Position numbers and translations under genes: made by a program | The notes under the pieces: model-generated | Told to the model about the DNA's origin: nothing | What the model saw: the letters and a program-made list of their open reading frames with translations, nothing else | Database searches by the model: none | Assembly (NCBI GenBank): GCA_003508835.1 | Contig: PUFA01000077.1 | Coordinates: 2,680,001 to 2,744,000 of the forward strand | DNA: 64,000 nucleotides | DNA from: Eonycteris spelaea | Lineage: Eukaryota; Chordata; Mammalia; Chiroptera; Pteropodidae | Direction of reading: 5' to 3' | Shown here: one piece after another, positions 25,271-37,119 of the stretch | Layout: every line of letters begins with the position of its first letter | Numbering within the stretch: position 1 is the stretch's first letter

Positions 25271-25308
25271 TTATTTCTTAAAGGAAACCTAAACATATAT
25301 CAATATGT

Positions 25309-25332
25309 CAAATTCAAATTCAAATTCAAATC
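25309..25332. repeat. CAAATT hexamer repeat, about 4 units
   Basis: The hexamer CAAATT is repeated about four times in tandem without interruption. Confidence 0.9.
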
Positions 25333-25944
25333 CCTCAGTGTACCCGTACCTATAAATTTACCGTTGGAAGTCTCTGGGGACAAGTGCAAATAATGCATAA
25401 CAAATAAACAATTCTATTTTCGTACTTGAAGCCTATATGTATCCTTCTGGAGCAGTCATCTCTCAGACAGTACATTACTTCCTCTAGGCAAATGGACTAT
25501 TACTGAGTTAATCTAAGTGCAATAACATGAAATTTGGCTGACCCAGATTCCCCAATATCAGTATGCATGCAATTACAATATTCTAGATTGAAAAATACTC
25601 TAGGCTCTCGAAATTACATATTTCATCCACCTTTCATTTAACATATACAATGAGCATTAAAATAAAATAAATAAAGGGTTATAGCCAATGGAAGTTGATA
25701 GCAACCAAATCTTATGCAGACATACAAGTTCCAGATACTGCAAATTAAGGTTTGCTTCACATTCCAGCTTCATGCTGTCACTTTCAGTTAAAAGACTCTC
25801 AAGTGCTCGCAACATATTGAATTTATTAATGATTCTTGTTTAAAATTATATGGTCTTAATATTCCAGCCTTAAATTTCCTATAGTCTATTTTTTAAAATG
25901 GTTTTATTTCCAAGATTCTAAATAGGGTTCTCAAAACTCTGAAA

Positions 25945-25969
25945 TGTGTGTGTGTGTGTGTGTGTGTGT
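25945..25969. repeat. TG microsatellite, about 12 units
   Basis: A perfect TG run of 25 bp ends in GTCGAC. It lies about 510 bp downstream of the SAMD12 exon in the direction of transcription. Confidence 0.95.
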
Positions 25970-26285
25970 CGACATACCTATAAAATGTTTTTTCTTCCAT
26001 TAGTCAGAGACAAAAAGTAAAACATAACAAAAATCCCACTTGTATCCCTGGTCATATGACTACAGAATCATTCGAATTCCAAGGCCTCCCCAAATCGTAG
26101 TCAGACTAGATGGCTTGGGCTGCACTGAACAGTTGTGCAGACTGTACACTGAACAACTGTATGGGGTACAACTGTATTCTGATCTTTGTGACTGGTACTC
26201 TCTGGGATTGTGCAGTGCACAACCTATGCAACTGTATGTGATGACCTTGAAATTAGCTCAGATAATTCTGTTTGCCCATCCATTA

Positions 26286-26291
26286 TTTATT
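26286..26291 (-). other. SAMD12: Candidate poly(A) signal AATAAA for a short SAMD12 transcript
   Basis: The plus strand reads TTTATT here, so the minus strand carries a canonical AATAAA 68-73 nt downstream of the read-through stop codon. The strand is also GT-rich about 50 nt further on. Placement fits cleavage of a terminal-exon isoform, but AATAAA is common in AT-rich DNA, so this is a candidate only. Confidence 0.45.
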
Positions 26292-26358
26292 TTTTTGCTT
26301 CCTTCCCCATAGTGAGCTGTGAAAAAGAGAAGTTTTAGGAAGGAAGGCGCCTTCAAGT

Positions 26359-26656
<298 letters not shown>

Positions 26657-27020
26657 TGAACAAGGGCTGGAGCAGGATTTCCATCTTAGCCTTGGCTAAT
26701 TCTGCTATAACAGAAGTTGCGATTTAAACACAAATCCTTTAGAATACAGGTCCCCTGTCATTCTGGCTGACAGGAATGGATAATCTGGATGAAAAAAATT
26801 GACAAATTTAAAAGGAACCCCAATTTTTATCTAATAGTGACAATCCCCAACTGACCTGCAATTGAGTTAAATAAAACAGAAATATTTTAACCAGGGTATT
26901 TGGGTTATAGATTGAACGTGTCCATAGAAACAAGGCTCTTTGTTGCACGATAGGTTCTGAGGCTGTCCTACAGGAGCCCATGTCACTGACAACCCAGGTG
27001 AAGACCTGGATGCTCTAACT

Positions 27021-27229
27021 CAGGGGTCTTCAACCCTGGTACTGGTCCATGACCTGTTAGGAACTGGGCCGCACAGCAGATGAGCGGTGGGCGAGTGAGC
27101 GAAGCTTCACCTGTATTTGCAGCCGCTCCCCAGCACTAGCATCATTGCCTTAGCTCCACCTCAGGTCAGCAGGCATTAGATTCTCATAGGAGCACTGGTC
27201 CCTGGTGCCACAAAGGCTGGGGACCGCTG
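27021..27229 (+). mobile_element. MER1-type hAT-Charlie element with target duplication
   Basis: The termini are CAGGGGTCTTCAACCCTGG and, complemented, CAGCGGTCCCCAGCCTTTG. Between them lie GGAACTGGGCCGCACAGCAG, GGCGAGTGAGCGAAGCTTCA, TTGCAGCCGCTCCCCAGCAC and GGCATTAGATTCTCATAGGA. These match MER1A/B with an internal deletion. The flanks CTCTAACT (27013-27020) and TTCTAACT (27230-27237) form an 8-bp target site duplication with one mismatch, as expected of hAT insertions. Confidence 0.92.
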
Positions 27230-28204
27230 TTCTAACTGGTTATACAGAGACTCCAACAATGTTTAACGCAGGTTACAATAATGTTTCTGTGAATATTTAC
27301 TTAAAGTTCCAGTTTTGATGTGCAGCATCTAACTCCCCTGCTGCACTCTTGGTGCTGGGTGGAGTTTCATTTCCAGCTGATGGGGGCTATGCCTTCATCC
27401 CAATCACTGGCCTGCAGCAGGGGTTCCAGCAGGGAGCAGGGTAAAAGGAACAGGTGCGCAAGGACATGTAAAGACTGCAAAACAAGGAGCCGGAGGGTGT
27501 GAGTGCTCAAAGCGTGCAGACGCCCTGGGCCCTGGGCGGCCTGGCACGGCTTCCTTTCAGCCCCTTCCTTTCCCTGGGAAGTCTGAAAACTTCCCTTGCT
27601 ACTGTGGTTTCCATCAAATCCCCAAATTCTTCCCTCTGTGCTTGCCCTGAAATAAGCATACTTGCATTGTGAGAGTTCAGCGCAAGGAAAAAGAGAATGA
27701 TCGTTGTTAAATGCTCACAGCACCACCCTGCGCTCTCGCCCCCAAACTCCCAGTCATCACACCTGCAGATCTTTTCTTTTTGATTGATGTGGAATACACA
27801 GAGGCAAATACGTGTGATCGTTGGCAAGTCTTTGGGTACAACGGTATATACGCTTCAGAAAATAAATGATCTACTTCTACAAAAAAAGATACCCAGTAGA
27901 GCTAGAAGGTGGGGTTACTGAGCACGTTGAGAATCTTATGGACAAGATCTGATTCACTATCTTCCTTGGATGGTTTCTACAGTGGCACCCAAGTCTATGG
28001 TTCAGAAAAATCTTATTAGATTATTTTCAGGAGCAAATGTCCCATTAACCCCTATTCTAACCCCTCCTGCTGAACACTAATTAAAAGTGTCCAAATAACT
28101 TTTGATGCAGGTATCAAAAAGCAACAAGTAGCCAATTATCAATCATATCTTTTTTTTTTTGCAATTTATATTGGCACTTTTTGTTGCTTATAAACACCCA
28201 ACTG

Positions 28205-28250
28205 TTAATTCAACAACATTTATTGAGCACTTACTATGTAGGTTAATTCA
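28205..28250 (-). repeat. L2/MIR 3' end fragment, antisense
   Basis: It shows TTCAACAACATTTATTGAGC and ACTTACTATGT, the complement of the L2 terminal block. Confidence 0.6.
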
Positions 28251-28444
28251 GTGTGCTCTGCAGTCATCTGCCTAAACAGGAAGGGAAAAATCAACTTGAC
28301 CTCAACAAAAAAGCACCAACTAAATTTCTTGATACCCTACACTGGTTTTAAATAATATTTAGGTGATCCAGACTGCTGGGCCATTCATAGACTCATAGGT
28401 TCTTGGAGCTGAAAGAAGCTTAAAGTCCTTCACGTGGATTGTAT

Positions 28445-29225
28445 TTCTTCATCTCTTTTCTTTATTAAGTGTTTATTGAGCACCATTAAATGCCTGACAG
28501 TATTCTGGGTGCTGGGGCTATGAAGACAAGTAGTGTCTTCTGCCTTCACAGAGTTCACCATTTAGTTTGAGAAGCAGATGTAACACAAATAAACTGATAT
28601 GCAGGGGGCACACAGGGACCCCATACTGAAAGAATGAAGCTATTGGAGTTTGGGTGGTTAGGCAAGGCCTCTCGGAAAAGGAGACACTGGAACATATAGA
28701 AGTACCAAGGTAATAAGAGAAATGACAGGAAAGCTAGTGTCAGTAGGGCAGAGTAGACAGATAAGAAAATGCCAGGAAATAAGTTCCAAAAAAAGGCAGA
28801 GGCCAAATCATACAGAGCCTCTTAGGTCTCGGTAAAGACTTTGAATTTTATTTTGAATGTGGAAAGTTTCAAGCAAGGGATGACTAGGGTATAATCTCAA
28901 TGTAGTAAAAGAATCTCCCTGGTCACTACGTGAGAGTTGATTAGGGATAGGGTGGTAAGTGTAGAAGCCAATGAGAAGAATCAGCATACTGCATGGCAGC
29001 CAAAACAGGAAATGATGGTGCCGTGGACAAGGGTGTAGGCGAAGCAGGAGAAGGTAATAGTAGAATTCTGGATAGATTTCAAATGATTTTAGGATGCTTA
29101 GAAGTGGGATATAAAGGAAAAACAGACATGGAAATGACTCAGGTTTTCATCCTGGGCCACCAATGGCTGGAGGCATCATTTCAGTACAGGAAGTCGAGTC
29201 ACCACTCCAAGCACGGATGTGTCGG
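28445..29225 (-). repeat. L2 LINE, antisense
   Basis: About 780 bp of complementary L2: GTGTTTATTGAGCACCATTA, ATTCTGGGTGCTGGGGCTAT, AGGCAAGGCCTCTCGGAAAA, GGTAAAGACTTTGAATTTTA and GGAAATGACTCAGGTTTTCA. The ORFs in it are chance openings. Confidence 0.85.
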
Positions 29226-29554
29226 AGGGAGGAAGTCACGATAGTGTTGCTGCTATTTTTTTCTTTTGAGAGCACTTGGGATCTGGAGAAGTAGCGGGAA
29301 GGCGGACCACTGGAGTATTCTTATTTCTTCCCTACGGTGCTTACATTCTTCAAAACTCTCGCAAAATCTGAAAGCTCTGAGTTGACTAGAGGGGTAAGGT
29401 GAACGCAGGCATCTCTTGGTGGAATTTTGAGAAATAAGGAATTTTGAGGAAGTTTGCCAGGAGAAGGGTGGATCTGATGCTCTGCTACTGATCTTGGAAG
29501 ATTAGAGTTTTGCTGCAATTGAAGCTTGAGTACACACATAAAAACTTTATTGTG

Positions 29555-29692
29555 TGGGGCCCACTACAATGCCAGCTCTGTAAGAATAAGTATTTTTCCT
29601 GTCAGGGTCCCTGTGGTCACATGTTCTCCATGGTTACCTATGTGCTGGCATACAGTAATACTCAAGAAATATTTATTGAATGAATATGCTTG
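29555..29692 (+). repeat. L2 LINE 3' end
   Basis: It shows TGTGCTGGCATACAGTAATA, CTCAAGAAATATTTATTGAA and TGAATATG, the L2 terminus in sense. Confidence 0.75.
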
Positions 29693-30054
29693 GTGCTATA
29701 ATCAATGTTGTGTTCCTTACATATTGATGGTCTCGAGGTCATTAAATCCCTGTCTTTTCTGATGTAAGATACTTGGTTGGAAAGTGACTCTCAGATAAGA
29801 CGCCAGTGAAGATACCAATGAGAAACTGTATGTAGCAGAGGGAGGGGGCTACATTTTGTTGCTGGTGACCACAAAAACACATGCCAAGCGAAAGGAATAG
29901 AGAACGTAAGACCAAATGAGTACTTCGCCTTCCTGCAGGCTTAAAGAAAGATAAGTGTCTTGTTCTGTTTTTGAACAGGCACCAAGTGAGACTTCAAGCC
30001 TTGCTGAACAGATGGGCAGCAAGTATGGGCAACAGAAAATTGACTCAGAAAGTA

Positions 30055-30505
30055 GTGTATTCATTTCCCATGGTTGCCATAACAAATTACAAACACGGGG
30101 GCTGAAAACAACAGAAATGGATTCCATATAGCTCTGGAAGCCGGAGCTCAACATCAGTTTCACTGGGCTGAAATCAAGATGTCAGCAGGGCCACACTTCC
30201 TCTGGAGGCTGCAGGGAAGAATCCCTTCTGGAAATTTCCAGCTTTTGTGACATCACTCTACTCTCGGCCTCTGTGTTCACATCACCTTCTCTCCTATGTG
30301 TCTAATCTCACCCTGCCTCTCTTATAAGGACACTTGTGAATTGACTTAGGGACCACTTAACTAATCCAGGATAACCTCTTCACCTGAGGATCCTTAACTT
30401 AATGACATCTGCGAAGATCCCTTTCCCTTATAAGGTAACATTAACAGTATCCAGGGGGTTAGGAACTGGTATCTTTCGGTGGCCATTATTCAGTCTACTA
30501 TAAGC
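30055..30505 (-). mobile_element. MLT1 (MLT1C/D-like) solo LTR, ERVL-MaLR, antisense
   Basis: Complement of an MLT1 LTR: TTTCCCATGGTTGCCATAAC, GGGGGCTGAAAACAACAGAA, AATCAAGATGTCAGCAGGGC, TCTTATAAGGACACTTGTGA, ATCCAGGGGGTTAGGAACTG and CATTATTCAGTCTACTATA. The length of about 450 bp is close to a full LTR. Confidence 0.88.
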
Positions 30506-30949
30506 TAGAAGGAACCTCTGGGATTTCTGAGTATAGCATGGGATTCACCTGAGTATAGCGCTTCTCTATAGCATGGAGAAGTGAAGAAGAAAGTGACTTA
30601 TCTAAAACCACTCAGGTAATAGGGGGAAGGCTTAGTTCTAGATACCACTCAATCACTCTTTAGTCTTTAGCTCAGGTTCCCCCCATTTTCTGCTCAGAGG
30701 ATTGTCACAGAAGCCCTGTCACAGATTTTGAAAAGGAATGATCATATGTCATAAGGCACAATTGGAAATATCAGGATCTGCTGGAGGGAGACAAAAAGGG
30801 TGTGGCTTTACCCCTCACCCTACAGGAAGTGTTGGTTCCAGTGCAAGTAGTTGGAAGTCCACCCTTCCCAGAGAAGCAGCTAAATCAAAGGGCCTCATGT
30901 ACAATGGCTGGCAGGCACTGGTGTTAGCCCGTGCTACAGTCTTTTTGGA

Positions 30950-31795
30950 GAACATTCAGAGGTCTGCGGGCCCCAGGTGGGTGGCGGGTGGTGGCTGGCC
31001 TCAGTGTGCCCTGAGCTTTCTGCTGAGTGGTCCTAGGCTCAGCATTGGTGGCAAATCTGAGTCTGCATTAACCCGGTGAACACCATTCATTCCACCTTGT
31101 TGACTTCCTGAGACCCCACCTCACCCAATTCGCCTACTGCCCGAGGATCTTTCAGCAGCTGAGCCTTATGGGCAGCTGGCAGGTGGCCTTGGGCTTTTTG
31201 CTGAGCTTCTCCAGGCCCAGTTCTGGTGGTGGCTGGCCTTGGTTCCCAGGATGGTCTCCCTCACATGCCTCTAGGTCCAGCACAGGCAGCAACCAACTTG
31301 TTAATAGCTTTGCAGCTCCTATGGGTAGCTCCGGGTGGTAACAGGCAGTGGCTGACCGGCCTACATGGGAGGCCCTCCCCAGAGGCCTCAGAACCAAAAC
31401 ACCTGGCAGTCGGCTTCAAACCACAAGAGAGCATTACCCAATTAGCCTCATAAGTGACACATCTAAAGGGTGTTCTGGGGGGCACATGAGCCTGCTGGGG
31501 CAAATTCCTCTCCACAGAGCCAGCCCCCACATGGCAGCTCATGCCCTGTGGCCGTGGCCAATCCACACAACCAGTAAACCGGAGAGTCAATCCCACCTGC
31601 TGATATGCCAAGAGCAATCAACGCTCAACTATAACAGCAGGGCACACTCAATTCACACAAGGGACGCTCCTTGAGTACCCAGCTTAAGAAACCAGGGAGA
31701 CTGCACTACTGGGTCTCACAAGACTCTACCATGCTAAGACTGGGAGACATAGCAGATCTACCTAATACATAGAAATAAACAGAGAGACAGCCAAA
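30950..31795 (+). mobile_element. L1 LINE 5' UTR / promoter region (laurasiatherian type)
   Basis: A GC-richer leader of about 850 bp lies directly before L1 ORF1. It contains two degenerate copies of a 'ggtggctggcc / ggctttctgctgag' motif (near 30989 and 31171) and ends AGAGAGACAGCCAAAATGAA. Long ORFs on both strands (31152-31674) are chance products of this composition. The exact 5' boundary is uncertain. Confidence 0.7.
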
Positions 31796-32650
31796 ATGAA
31801 GAAGCAAAATACCATGTCCCAAATGGAAGACCAAGGAAAAACTAAAGAAAAGAACTAAATGAAATGGAAGCAAGCAATCTATCAGATACAGAGTTCAAAA
31901 TACTCGTTATAAGAATGCTTAAGGAATTTAGACCTTCAACAATGAAATAGCAAACAAAAAGACATAAAACCAGAAAAAAGACTGGTCAGAAATGAATATA
32001 CCTGAAGAATGCATTAGAAGGAAACAGCAGATTAATGAAGCAGAAGATCAAATCAGCAATTTGCAAGATAAAGTAGCAGAAAACACCCAATCAGAACAGC
32101 AACAAGAAAAAAGAATTTAAAAAAAAATGCAGATAGTTTAAGGGACAACAACAAGTTTACCAATTTGCATCATAGGGGTACAAGAAGGAAGAGAGGACAA
32201 GGGACTGAGAACCTATTTAAGAAATCATAAATAAAAACTTCCTGGAGAAAGAAATTGAAAGAAATAGACATACAAGTTCAGGAAGCACAGAGTCCCAAAC
32301 AAGATGAACCCAAAGTGGCCCACACCAAGTTACATCATGACTCAAATGCTAAAGGTGAAAAACAAGGAAAGAATCTTAAAAGTAGCAAGAGAAAGACAGT
32401 TACCTTAAAGGAAGCTCCTATAAAACGATCTGCTTATTTATCAACAGAAACTTTGCAGAACAGAAGGGAGTGGCACAAAATATTCAAAGTGATGAAAATC
32501 AAGGACCTACAACCAAGATTACTCTACCCAGCAAGGCTATCATTTAAACTGAAGGAGAAATAAAAGCTTCCAAGATAAGAAAAAGCTAAAGGAATTCATC
32601 ACCACCAAACCAGTATTACAAGAAATGTTAAAAAGACTCCTTTGCGAGGG
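31796..32650 (+). pseudogene. L1 ORF1 (decayed)
   Basis: ORF1 starts at ATG 31796 (M-K-K-Q-N-T-M-S-Q-M) but meets a stop after 20 codons through a frameshift. The C-terminal part survives in another frame at 32255-32563 with K-R-K-T-V-T-L-K-E-A-P-I-K, then S-T-E-T-L-Q-N-R-R-E-W and L-L-Y-P-A-R-L-S-F. This is the conserved end of the L1 RNA-binding chaperone. It cannot make a working protein. Confidence 0.9.
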
Positions 32651-32689
32651 AAAAACAGAACATAAATGTGAATAATAAAATAAAAATAA

Positions 32690-35600
32690 CTATGTACTTA
32701 TCAATAATCACTTTAAATGTGGATGGATGAAATGCTTTAATCAAAAGACATAGGGCAGCTGAATGGATTCAACAATGAGACTTATACACATGCTGTCTAC
32801 GAGAGACTCACTTCAGATCGAAAGCCACACAGACTGAAAGTAAAGAGATGGAAGGAGATATTTCATAAAATGGAAACAACAACAATAAAAAGCTGGGGTA
32901 GCAATACTTATAGCAGACAAAATGACTTTAAATAACGGCTATAAGTAACAAGGACATTTCATAATGATAAAGGAATGGATCCAACAAGAGGATATAACCC
33001 TTGTAAACATTTATGCACTTAAATACTTAAGGCAAATATGAGCTGATATAACGGGAGAGACTGACAGTAAAACATTCATAAGAAAGGATTTTAACACCCC
33101 ATTGACGGAATGTATAGAACTTCCAAACAGAAAATCAACAAAGAAACAGCGGCCTTAAATGACACATTAGACCAGATGGATTTAATTGATAGTTTTAGAG
33201 CATTTCACCCCAAAGCCACAGAATATACATTCTTTTCAAATGCACATGGAACGTATTCCAAAATACACCACATGTTAGGCCACAAAACAAGTCTAAATAA
33301 ATTTAAGAAGACTGATATCATACTGAATATCTTTTCCAACCCAAATAGTATAAAACTAGAAATCAATTACATGAAAAAACTAAAAAACACACAAACACAT
33401 GGAGGCTAAATAACATCCTCCTAAACCATGGGTAGGTTAACAATGAGATCAAGGAAGAAATCAAAAGGTATTTTGAGACAAATAAAAATGAAAATGCAAT
33501 GACTCAAAAATCTATGAAACACAGCGAAAGCAGTCCTAGAGGGAATTTCATAGGAATATTGGTCCAGCTCAAGAAACAAGAAAAATCTTAATTAAACAAC
33601 CTAACCTAACACCTAAAGAAACTAGAAAAAGAACAGCAAACGAAACCCAATATGAGTGGAAGAAAGGAAATAATAAAGATCAGAGAGGAAATAAACAAAA
33701 TAGTCTAAAATATATATTATTATATATATATATACATACACACACACATATACATAATCATATATACACATACATACACACATATATAATCAATGAAACC
33801 AAGAGCTGGTTCTTTGAAAGGATAAATAAAATTGATAAACTTATAACCAGACTCATTAAGAATAAAAGAGAGAAGACCCAAATAAATAAAATCAGAAATG
33901 AAAGAGAAATGAAAACTCATATCCAGAAGTACAAAGTATTACAAGAAGATATTATGAACAATTACATGCCAACAAAATGGACACTCTGGAAGAAATGAAT
34001 ACATTCCTAGAAACATACAATATCCCAAGGCTGAGTCAAGAAGAAACAGAAAATCTGAACCAACTGAATAGTATGAATGAAATCAAATCTATAATAAAAA
34101 AACTCCCAACAAACAAAAGTCCTAAACAGGATGGCTTCATGTGAATTTTCCCAAACATTCAAAGAAGAATTCACTCCTGTCCAAAAAATTCAAGATGATA
34201 AAAGGCTCCCAACCTCATTTTATGAGGCCACTATTATCCCAATTCCAAAGCAAAAGCCATATGAAATATATATATATATAGGCTGATATCTCTTATGAAC
34301 ATAGATGCAAAAATTCTCAACAAGATATCAGCGGACCATATTCAGCAATACATTCAAAAAGATCTTACATCATGATCAAGTGGAATTTATTCCTGGGATG
34401 CAAGGTTGGTTCAATAACCACAAATCAATTAACGTGATATACCACGTAAACAAAATGAAAGATAAAAATTATATAATCATTTCAGTGGATGCAGAAAAAG
34501 CATTTGACAAAATCTGGCATATATTTATGATAAAAACTCTCAGCAAAGTGGGATTAGAGGGAACATGCTTCAACATAATAAAGGCTATATGTAACAGATG
34601 CACATCATACTCAAAGGTGAAAAGCTAAAAGCATTTTCCTTAAGATCAAGAACAAGACGAGGATGTCCACTTTCATCATTTTATTAAACATAGTATTGAA
34701 AATCCTAGCTACAGCAATCAAACAAGAAAAAGAAATAAAAGCCATCCAAATTGGAAAGAAAGAAGTAAAACTGTCATTATTTGCAGATGACATGATGCTT
34801 GTATTTGAGAACCCTGAAGATTCCACCAGAAAATGATTAGAACTGATAAATGAATCCAGTAAAGTAGCAGGACACAAAATTAATATTCAGAAATTGGTTG
34901 CATTTTTAAACACCAATAATGAATTATCAGCGAGAAATTAAGAAAACAATCCAATTTACAACTGCATCAAAAACAATAAAATATCTAGGAATAAATTAAA
35001 CCAAAGATGCAAAAGACTTATAATCAGAAAATTATAAGATACTGAAGAAAGAAATGCAAATACAAACTGATGCAAATACAAATAAATGGAAGCATATACC
35101 ATACTCATGGATAGGAGGAATTAACATTGTTAAAATGTCCATACTACCCAAAGCAGTCTATAGATTTAATGCAAAAATACCAATAGCATTTTTTCACAGA
35201 ACTAGAATAAAGAATCCTAAAATTTATATGGAACCACAAAAGATCCTCAATAGCCAAAACAATCTTGAGAAAGAATGACAAAGTTGGAGGCATCACACTA
35301 CCTGATGTCAAACTATACTATAAGACTACAGTGATCAAAACTGCATGGCAAAGGCATAAAAACAGACACACAGATCAATGGAACAGAAGAGAGAGCCCAG
35401 AAATCGACCAAGCCATTATGGTTAATTAATCTATGAAAAAGGAAGCAAGAATATACAATGAGGTAAAGACAGTCTATTTAATAAATGATGTTGAGAAAAC
35501 TGAACAGATTATGCAAAAATATGAAACTAGACTAAATTTTTACACCATATACAAAAATAACCTTAAAATGAACTAAAGACTTAAATGTAAGACCTGAAAC

Positions 35601-36480
35601 CATAAAATCCAAGAAGAAATCTTAGAAGGTAAACTCTGTGACATTGCTCTTAGTAATATTTTTTTCTGATATATCTTCTCAAGCAACAGAAGAAAAAATA
35701 AAGAAATGGGACTACATCAAACTGAAGAATTTTTGAACAGCAAAAGAAACCATCAAAAGAATGAAAAGACAACCTACTGAACGAAAGAAAACATTCACCA
35801 ATGATACATCCAATAAGGGCTAATATCCAAAATTTATAAAGAACTCATGCGACTCAACACCAAGAAAACTGACAATCCAATTAAAAAATGAGCAGAGGAC
35901 CAGCATAGATAATTTCCAAAGAGGATATACAGATGGCCAACAGACGTATGAAATGGTGCTCAATATCACTAACCATCAGAGAAATGGAAATTAAAACCAT
36001 AATGAGATATCACCTCGCACAGGTCAGAATGGCCATCACCCATAAATCAACAAACTAGTGTTTGTGAGGATGTGGAGAAAAGGGCGCCCTTGTGCGCTGT
36101 TGGTGGTATTGTGAATTGGTGCAGCCGCTATGGAAAACAATATGGAGGTGCCTCAGAAGAATAAAAACGACCTCGTGACTGAGCAATTCCACTTTTGGGT
36201 ATTTTTCCAGAGAAATCCAAAACACTAATTTGAAAAGATCTATGCACCCCTATGTTCACTGCAGCACCATTTTACAATAGCCAAAATAGGGAAGCCACCC
36301 TATATGCCCATCAACAGATTATTGGATAAGGAAGTGGTACATACATACAATGGAATATTGTATTGTAATGGAATACTCAGCCATAAAAGAAATGAAATCT
36401 TACCACGTGCAAAAATGTGGATAGAACTATAGAGTATTATGCTACGTTAAATAAGTTAGGCAGAGAAAGGCAAACACCAA
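32690..36480 (+). pseudogene. L1 ORF2 (decayed endonuclease / reverse transcriptase)
   Basis: The endonuclease start is visible as Y-L-S-I-I-T-L-N-V-D-G followed by a stop. An open piece at 33110-33409 carries the D-Q-M-D-L-I-D and T-F-F-S-N-A-H-G-T-Y-S-K-I-H-H-M-L-G-H blocks of the endonuclease domain. The RT appears at 34305-34628 with [12 protein letters not shown] at 34479-34514, and the catalytic F-A-D-D at 34780-34791. Many frameshifts and stops separate the pieces, so the element cannot move. A TA/CA microsatellite sits at 33708-33790. Confidence 0.95.
33708..33790. repeat. TA/CA-rich microsatellite inside L1 ORF2
   Basis: TATATA runs grade into ACACAC and ATACAT repeats over about 80 bp, interrupting the ORF2 remnant. 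It appears to be a local expansion after insertion. Confidence 0.85.
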
Positions 36481-36830
36481 ATAATATCCCTTACATGTGA
36501 AATTTAAGTAACAAAAAAACAAACAAACAAAATAGAAACAGACTCACAGATACAGTGAATAAATTGATGTTTGCCAGTTGGGAGAGAAGTTGAAGGGCAA
36601 GGTGAAAGGTGAGATTGACAAGTACAAACTGGTAGTTACAGAATAGTCATGGGGACATAAAGCATAGCATCGAGAATATAGTCAGTAATATTATAATAAC
36701 TATGCATAGTGCCAGGCGAGTCCTAGACAAACTTCATAGTTATATAAATGTCTAACCACTATATTTTACAACTGAAACTAATATAAAGTAATACTGAATG
36801 TCAACTGTATTAAAATTTTTTTAAAGAAGG
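36481..36830 (+). mobile_element. L1 LINE 3' UTR and tail
   Basis: It contains CTCACAGATACAGTGAATAA, a G-rich GGGAGAGAAGTTGAAGGGCAA, ATAACTATGCATAGTGCCAG, TATAAATGTCTAACCACTAT, ACAACTGAAACTAATATAAA and a tail at AAAATTTTTTTAAAG. In my memory this tail is most like bat L1s. Confidence 0.85.
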
Positions 36831-36940
36831 GGGAAGGTGAAGGAGAATAAGAGGTTCAGCATAGGGAACAGGGTCAATAATATTGTATTAATATTAAAGA
36901 AATAAATAAAATTGCATGACCAACTGAAAAAAAAAAGTTT
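36831..36940 (+). repeat. Second L1-like 3' tail copy after the main L1 tail
   Basis: After the first tail the text resumes G-rich (GGGGGAAGGTGAAGGAGAAT), then AACAGGGTCAATAATATTGT, and ends with AAATAAATAAAATTGCATGA and a run of A. It repeats the order of the L1 3' UTR (G-rich part, then 'aataatattgta'), suggesting a partial duplication or an alternative downstream end. Confidence 0.5.
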
Positions 36941-37119
36941 TAAGCCAGCGATACAATTAAGATAAAGTTGCAAAAAAAAAATAGGCAGGGCCTATTTGGG
37001 GTAAATTAAGACAAATAGGCAATTAAGATTGGATGGAAAGAAACAGGGTAGCATGCTCTACACAACAAGTGTGAATGCTGACTGATAACCAGCTATATGC
37101 CGACTGCTACTTTCCTGGT

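Noticed and set aside
31152..31674. Overlapping ORFs of 75-118 codons on both strands
   Set aside because: They lie in the GC-richer 5' leader of the L1 element, have no domains, and overlap on both strands, as chance openings do.
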